This document shows, one piece after another, positions 5,610 to 8,389 of a stretch of DNA of 8,389 bases; position 1 is the first letter of the stretch; each line of letters begins with the position of its first letter. This DNA is from UMGS1601 sp964617585. Lineage in GTDB: Bacteria > Bacillota > Clostridia > Oscillospirales > Ruminococcaceae. Location of the stretch: the NCBI GenBank assembly GCA_964617585.1, contig CAZTXS010000044.1:1-8389 (forward strand). The letters run 5' to 3'. The position numbers and the translations under genes were made by a program. Under the pieces are notes generated by a model, which was given only the letters and a program-made list of their open reading frames with translations, did no database searches and was not told the DNA's origin.

Positions 5610-5846
5610 ATGTACAATAGAATCAGAACTCTTAGAAAAGAACACAATCTTACTCAGAAACAGATTGCAAAAATCCTTAATATGTCGCAAACAGGATATT
5701 CAAAATACGAAACGGGAGAAAACGACTTACCTACTGTCGTATTAATAAAGCTCGCTGATTATTATAATACAAGTACGGACTATATTTTAAATCGAACAAA
5801 TATAATAAAAGCATATGAGAAGCTCCCAAAAAATTCTAAAGAATAA
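5610..5846 (+). CDS. Small XRE-family helix-turn-helix regulator
   Basis: A 78-residue DNA-binding protein of the Cro/CI (HTH_3) type. The domain spans about residues 4-62: IRTLRKEHNLTQKQIAKIL, then the recognition helix around MSQTGYSKYETG, then LPTVVLIKLADYYNTSTDYI, the standard end of the fold. A short hydrophilic tail follows, with no sensor or toxin-antitoxin partner domain. The ATG at 5610 is chosen: AGAGGTG (5594-5600) lies 9 nt upstream and the HTH begins right after. A GTG at 5598 lies inside that site. It is transcribed divergently from the YD-repeat gene and may act on the palindrome at 5379-5392 or on its own promoter; this is inference from position. Confidence 0.88.
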   Translation: MYNRIRTLRKEHNLTQKQIAKILNMSQTGYSKYETGENDLPTVVLIKLADYYNTSTDYILNRTNIIKAYEKLPKNSKE

Positions 5847-5916
5847 GAAAAACACCTGAATTTTCATCGCTCCGATATGAAAAATAATCGTTGTTTCTTT
5901 CAACCTGATTCCTGTT

Positions 5917-6022
5917 TATAACTTAGGCAAGATGTCCCCCGCCTATAGAGGCGGGGGGTTTTATTACTAGGTCGGCAATTCCGACCCTTGCCGCGTTGAA
6001 TGACGGGCAAGCCCTTATTGAA
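5917..6022 (+). repeat. Structured repeat copy 2, IS200/IS605 right-end-like
   Basis: This 106-bp copy has the same beginning (TATAACTTAGGCAAGATGTC) and end (GACGGGCAAGCCCTTATTGA plus A) as copy 1. It keeps the first hairpin (5936-5957, nine perfect pairs) and the GGTCGG-CAATT-CCGACC hairpin (5970-5986), but lacks the 10-bp CGTTCAGTAG hairpin of copy 1, which accounts for the 36-bp length difference. It lies between the convergent 3' ends of the XRE and RCC1 genes and breaks no gene. No transposase or tnpB reading frame is next to it. Confidence 0.72.
5936..5962 (+). terminator. Hairpin of repeat copy 2 that may terminate the XRE transcript
   Basis: CCCCCGCCT pairs with AGGCGGGGG around ATAG, followed by G and TTTT (5959-5962) and ATTA. 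The stem is very stable and the T-run moderate. It is the first strong hairpin after the XRE stop; an earlier TTTTCAT/ATGAAAA pair (5861-5883) is weak. So the repeat may have taken over termination here. Confidence 0.5.
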
Positions 6023-6085
6023 ACAAAGCTTGCGTCCTTTTCGTCAACGGTTTCTGTTTTATAACATTTCCTCTGTTACGCATAA

Positions 6086-6099
6086 TTACAATATTGTAA
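6086..6099. repeat. 14-bp perfect palindrome just after the RCC1 gene
   Basis: TTACAATATTGTAA lies two bases beyond the stop codon of the RCC1-repeat gene on the minus strand. As RNA it would form only a weak A-U hairpin without a T-run, so it is a poor terminator. It could be a protein-binding site or chance in AT-rich DNA. Confidence 0.4.
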
Positions 6100-6101
6100 A
6101 A

Positions 6102-8389
6102 TTATTTAACCTTCTTTGAAACCACTTTCGACCACTTTCCGTAATACTTTTTGCCGCTTACTTTTTTATATGCTCTTACCTTGACGTAATATTTCTTCTT
6201 TGATTTAAGCTTCTTCAAGGTTATTTTATTTTTCTTGACGGTTTTTGTCTTGGTTTTTGCTTTTTTGAACTTCTTCACAGTCGAATACTTAACCTGATAG
6301 CCTGTAGCTTTGCTTACCTTTTTCCATGAAACCGTCAGCTTTTTCTTTTTCTTGGCTTTCAGCTTAACCTTTGTAACCTTTGCAGGCTTTTTAACTGAGG
6401 TTGTGGTCTTTTTAGCCGTTGTCTTAACTGTGGTTGTGGATTTTGTAGAATTGCTGTTAGTCAAAGCAATAGGACTATTTGACACTACTATAGCATAATA
6501 ACTAAAATGATCTACATTAAAGACAAGATGATTCCCCTGTCTACGTGCAACAATACTCTCTAAAGTACCATCATCCTTTACATAGAAAATATAACAAAAA
6601 AGCATATTAATATATTCATCGGGAATAGATACAGATACCTGTACGGTGCCTTGAGGCTGAGTTTCTTTTCCATCCTTTTCTAAATGTATTTCTCTTACTA
6701 TATAATCGCTTGAAATGTCATTTAAATTTTTCCACGCATTATCAGGCAATATTGTATTTTTAGGTATTATTACTGAACGTACAACAAAATTCTCCTCAGT
6801 TAAATAATTTGAATTATCATTTGGCTTTACCATTACTCCATTATCACAAAGAGCACTATCTTCTCTCGGAATATAAATATATAAACTGTTAGAAGAATTA
6901 GATTTTCCTAAAGATACATAAAAGCTTGTTAAATCTGAAAAATCATTAATCAAAAATAGTCCGTCTAATACTATTCCTACAGGTCCCATTGCATCTTTTA
7001 ATGCACTTTCAGCAATTGATGTTCCGGAACTTATACATGAATCAATAATCAATTGGTATAAGTCTATATCCAACTCATTAAAAACATCAACTATACTGTT
7101 TACACAATCAGTCATTGCAGATGTCAACGCACTTACGCTTACTTCTTCAAATGTCTTTTCGGCTAGTTTCTTTGCAATCTTACTTCCTAATTTCGGAACA
7201 TTTTCTTCAAGACTGCTTTTTATTATTTTTCCTACTGTAACTTCTGATACTTCTTTTATTTCACTTGAATCAGAGATTGCTTTTGTAAAAGTCAGCAGAG
7301 ATTCTGTTGTTAATTCACATGCGTTTGCTATCGCACAAGTGTCGGAATAATTTATATTATTTGTTATCTCTATTCTTCCGCCCTTTGGAACACTTAAATT
7401 TATAATCGTTGTTTCTTTAGAATATGAATCCTGCTTATATGTAAGAAGTTCTCCATTAAATCCATCTGCAACAAGCTTACAAGCATTTACAACCGAATCC
7501 TTTATACTGCTGGCATAATTTCCGTCAAAACGGTCAATAACTTTACAATCAATAAGATTTCCGTCAGCGTCATAAACATCAACCACACCGACTAAGCTGG
7601 TTGTATTATAAACGTTAAATGAAACTGTTGACTCATTGGAATTAAAATTAAATTCATCAATATACATACCGGATATGTAACCGTTATACTCTAAGTTATG
7701 GTCATAATATGACGGCATACAATTTGCACTGAACGCCAAAATACCATCTGAAACCTGAATACTTGTATAATAAGTTGCTCCGGAATTTTCTTCAGTTACG
7801 AACAAAGTTGTTATTCCTTTCGCTTTACCGTTTATGGTAAACCAAGTTCCGTTTTCTCCGGACTTTTCTGCGTCACTGTCCTTTTTTATTCCGGATAATG
7901 AAAGAATACTGCTGTTAGATACTGAAAAGCTAAAGTCTACACCGTCATTTCCGCTGATAACCTCTCCGTCCTTTTCAAGCTGTACAGCACAATTAATTTT
8001 TTGACCGACGCCAACAGTCAATGCAGGCATTGCAGAATAAAGCTTTATGGCGTAGCCTTTATTTGAAGTCTCATCTGCTGTTATACTTATCTTTATCGGC
8101 ACATAGATGTCTACCGTATTTCCGTTGCCTAACTCTCCCCAATAATTATTTCCCCACATATAAAGACTTCCGTCTTCGGTGATTGCTGCACTATGAGAAA
8201 CACCTACAAAAAAGCTCATACTGCTTTTACCTAATGAAACGCTTTTAACATTATTCATTATTTTTATTGGGGTTGTGCTGTCAGTAGTTGTTCCGTTTCC
8301 AAGCTGTGCAGAATAATTATATCCCCACATATAAAGACTTCCGTCTTCGGTGATTGCCGCACTATGATAACCACCTAATGAAACGCTTT
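6102..8389 (-). CDS. Large RCC1-repeat / Ig-like surface protein, 5' end outside the window
   Basis: The frame is open to the window edge, so the start and any signal peptide are missing; about 761 residues are visible. The visible part begins with two RCC1-type repeats (8055-8389: SLGGYHSAAITEDGSLYMWG and a near copy, LGNG turns). An Ig-like beta region follows at about 7745-8054 (LTVGVGQKINCAVQL, GITTLFVTEE), then a mixed region and a mostly helical, alanine/serine-rich segment at about 6905-7335. A beta-rich domain ending FNVDHFSYYAIVVS comes next (about 6475-6880), then a threonine/lysine linker and the same lysine-rich fibronectin III-like module as the YD-repeat protein. It is probably secreted and cell-wall associated; RCC1 repeats usually form a propeller that binds partners. 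There is no LPXTG motif and no enzyme motif I recognise. Confidence 0.85.
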   Translation of the reverse strand, partial: SVSLGGYHSAAITEDGSLYMWGYNYSAQLGNGTTTDSTTPIKIMNNVKSVSLGKSSMSFFVGVSHSAAITEDGSLYMWGNNYWGELGNGNTVDIYVPIKISITADETSNKGYAIKLYSAMPALTVGVGQKINCAVQLEKDGEVISGNDGVDFSFSVSNSSILSLSGIKKDSDAEKSGENGTWFTINGKAKGITTLFVTEENSGATYYTSIQVSDGILAFSANCMPSYYDHNLEYNGYISGMYIDEFNFNSNESTVSFNVYNTTSLVGVVDVYDADGNLIDCKVIDRFDGNYASSIKDSVVNACKLVADGFNGELLTYKQDSYSKETTIINLSVPKGGRIEITNNINYSDTCAIANACELTTESLLTFTKAISDSSEIKEVSEVTVGKIIKSSLEENVPKLGSKIAKKLAEKTFEEVSVSALTSAMTDCVNSIVDVFNELDIDLYQLIIDSCISSGTSIAESALKDAMGPVGIVLDGLFLINDFSDLTSFYVSLGKSNSSNSLYIYIPREDSALCDNGVMVKPNDNSNYLTEENFVVRSVIIPKNTILPDNAWKNLNDISSDYIVREIHLEKDGKETQPQGTVQVSVSIPDEYINMLFCYIFYVKDDGTLESIVARRQGNHLVFNVDHFSYYAIVVSNSPIALTNSNSTKSTTTVKTTAKKTTTSVKKPAKVTKVKLKAKKKKKLTVSWKKVSKATGYQVKYSTVKKFKKAKTKTKTVKKNKITLKKLKSKKKYYVKVRAYKKVSGKKYYGKWSKVVSKKVK
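6103..6246 (-). repeat. 144-bp identical C-terminal cassette, copy B
   Basis: This is the partner of 4168-4311, with no mismatch over 144 bp, including all synonymous positions of 47 codons. Upstream of it the two genes diverge, apart from a 35-bp identical block at 6355-6389. The two host genes otherwise encode unrelated domains. Confidence 0.92.
8152..8389 (-). repeat. RCC1 units repeated at DNA level
   Basis: 35 bp at 8152-8186 are identical to 8323-8357 (171 bp apart, 57 codons), encoding AAITEDGSLYMWG in both. ACCTAATGAAACGCTTT also occurs at both 8229-8245 and 8373-8389. The array probably continues beyond the window edge with further units. Confidence 0.8.

Noticed and set aside
5610..5846. 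XRE gene as antitoxin of a toxin-antitoxin pair
   Set aside because: No small partner gene lies before or after it on the same strand; it is followed by repeat copy 2 and a convergent gene.
6310..6498. Plus-strand open frame rich in Phe/Val opposite the RCC1 gene tail
   Set aside because: It is the reverse complement of the Lys/Thr-rich linker and module, which naturally gives a hydrophobic frame; there is no independent signal.

Overview
The window looks like a chromosomal accessory region of a low-GC Gram-positive anaerobe in the Clostridia, most likely a Ruminococcus-type Oscillospiraceae. This rests on the AT-rich composition, strong AGGAGG-type ribosome binding sites, a secreted YD-repeat protein and an RCC1-repeat protein that both end in a lysine-rich fibronectin III-like module, and a GT2-GtrA glycosyltransferase next to a phosphodiester glycosidase. 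The genus is an inference from family knowledge; no marker gene is present.

Left part (1-1551), a decayed zone. A minus-strand ABC exporter operon keeps its promoter (TTGACA-17-TATGCT with an overlapping dyad), a 30-codon leader ORF and the first about 180 codons of the transporter. The rest of the transporter, including the ATPase domain, is gone and a strong terminator follows. A 142-bp structured repeat sits between promoter and leader ORF. The next gene, a HAD-type hydrolase, is a pseudogene: its 5' half is missing, it has an internal TAA, and it is joined exactly to the last 24 bp of the same repeat. A third copy lies at 5917-6022. The three copies share a sharp 3' boundary and several hairpins, and resemble right ends (omega-RNA scaffolds) of IS200/IS605-type elements that have lost tnpB.

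Middle part (1552-4160), a compact plus-strand operon. It encodes a membrane GT2-GtrA glycosyltransferase, a membrane-anchored phosphodiester glycosidase and a four-helix membrane protein. The genes are separated by 1 nt or overlap, and the operon closes with an intrinsic terminator whose stem contains the last stop codon. Together they suggest lipid-linked sugar synthesis and transfer plus trimming of sugar-phosphodiester bonds at the cell surface.

Right part (4161-8389), surface proteins. A secreted protein with 63-bp tandem YD repeats and a much larger RCC1/Ig-like protein (5' end outside the window) lie in the same orientation. A small XRE-type regulator, transcribed the other way, and repeat copy 2 lie between them. 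The last 144 bp of the two surface genes are identical at the nucleotide level, pointing to recent duplication or gene conversion of a C-terminal cassette. The YD-repeat gene has a near-consensus promoter with a 14-bp perfect palindrome at the expected transcription start, a candidate operator for the divergent regulator.

No complete mobile element, CRISPR array, tRNA or rRNA is visible. The points most worth a second look are the tnpB-less structured repeats at gene-disruption junctions, and the homogenised C-terminal module shared by two otherwise unrelated surface proteins.
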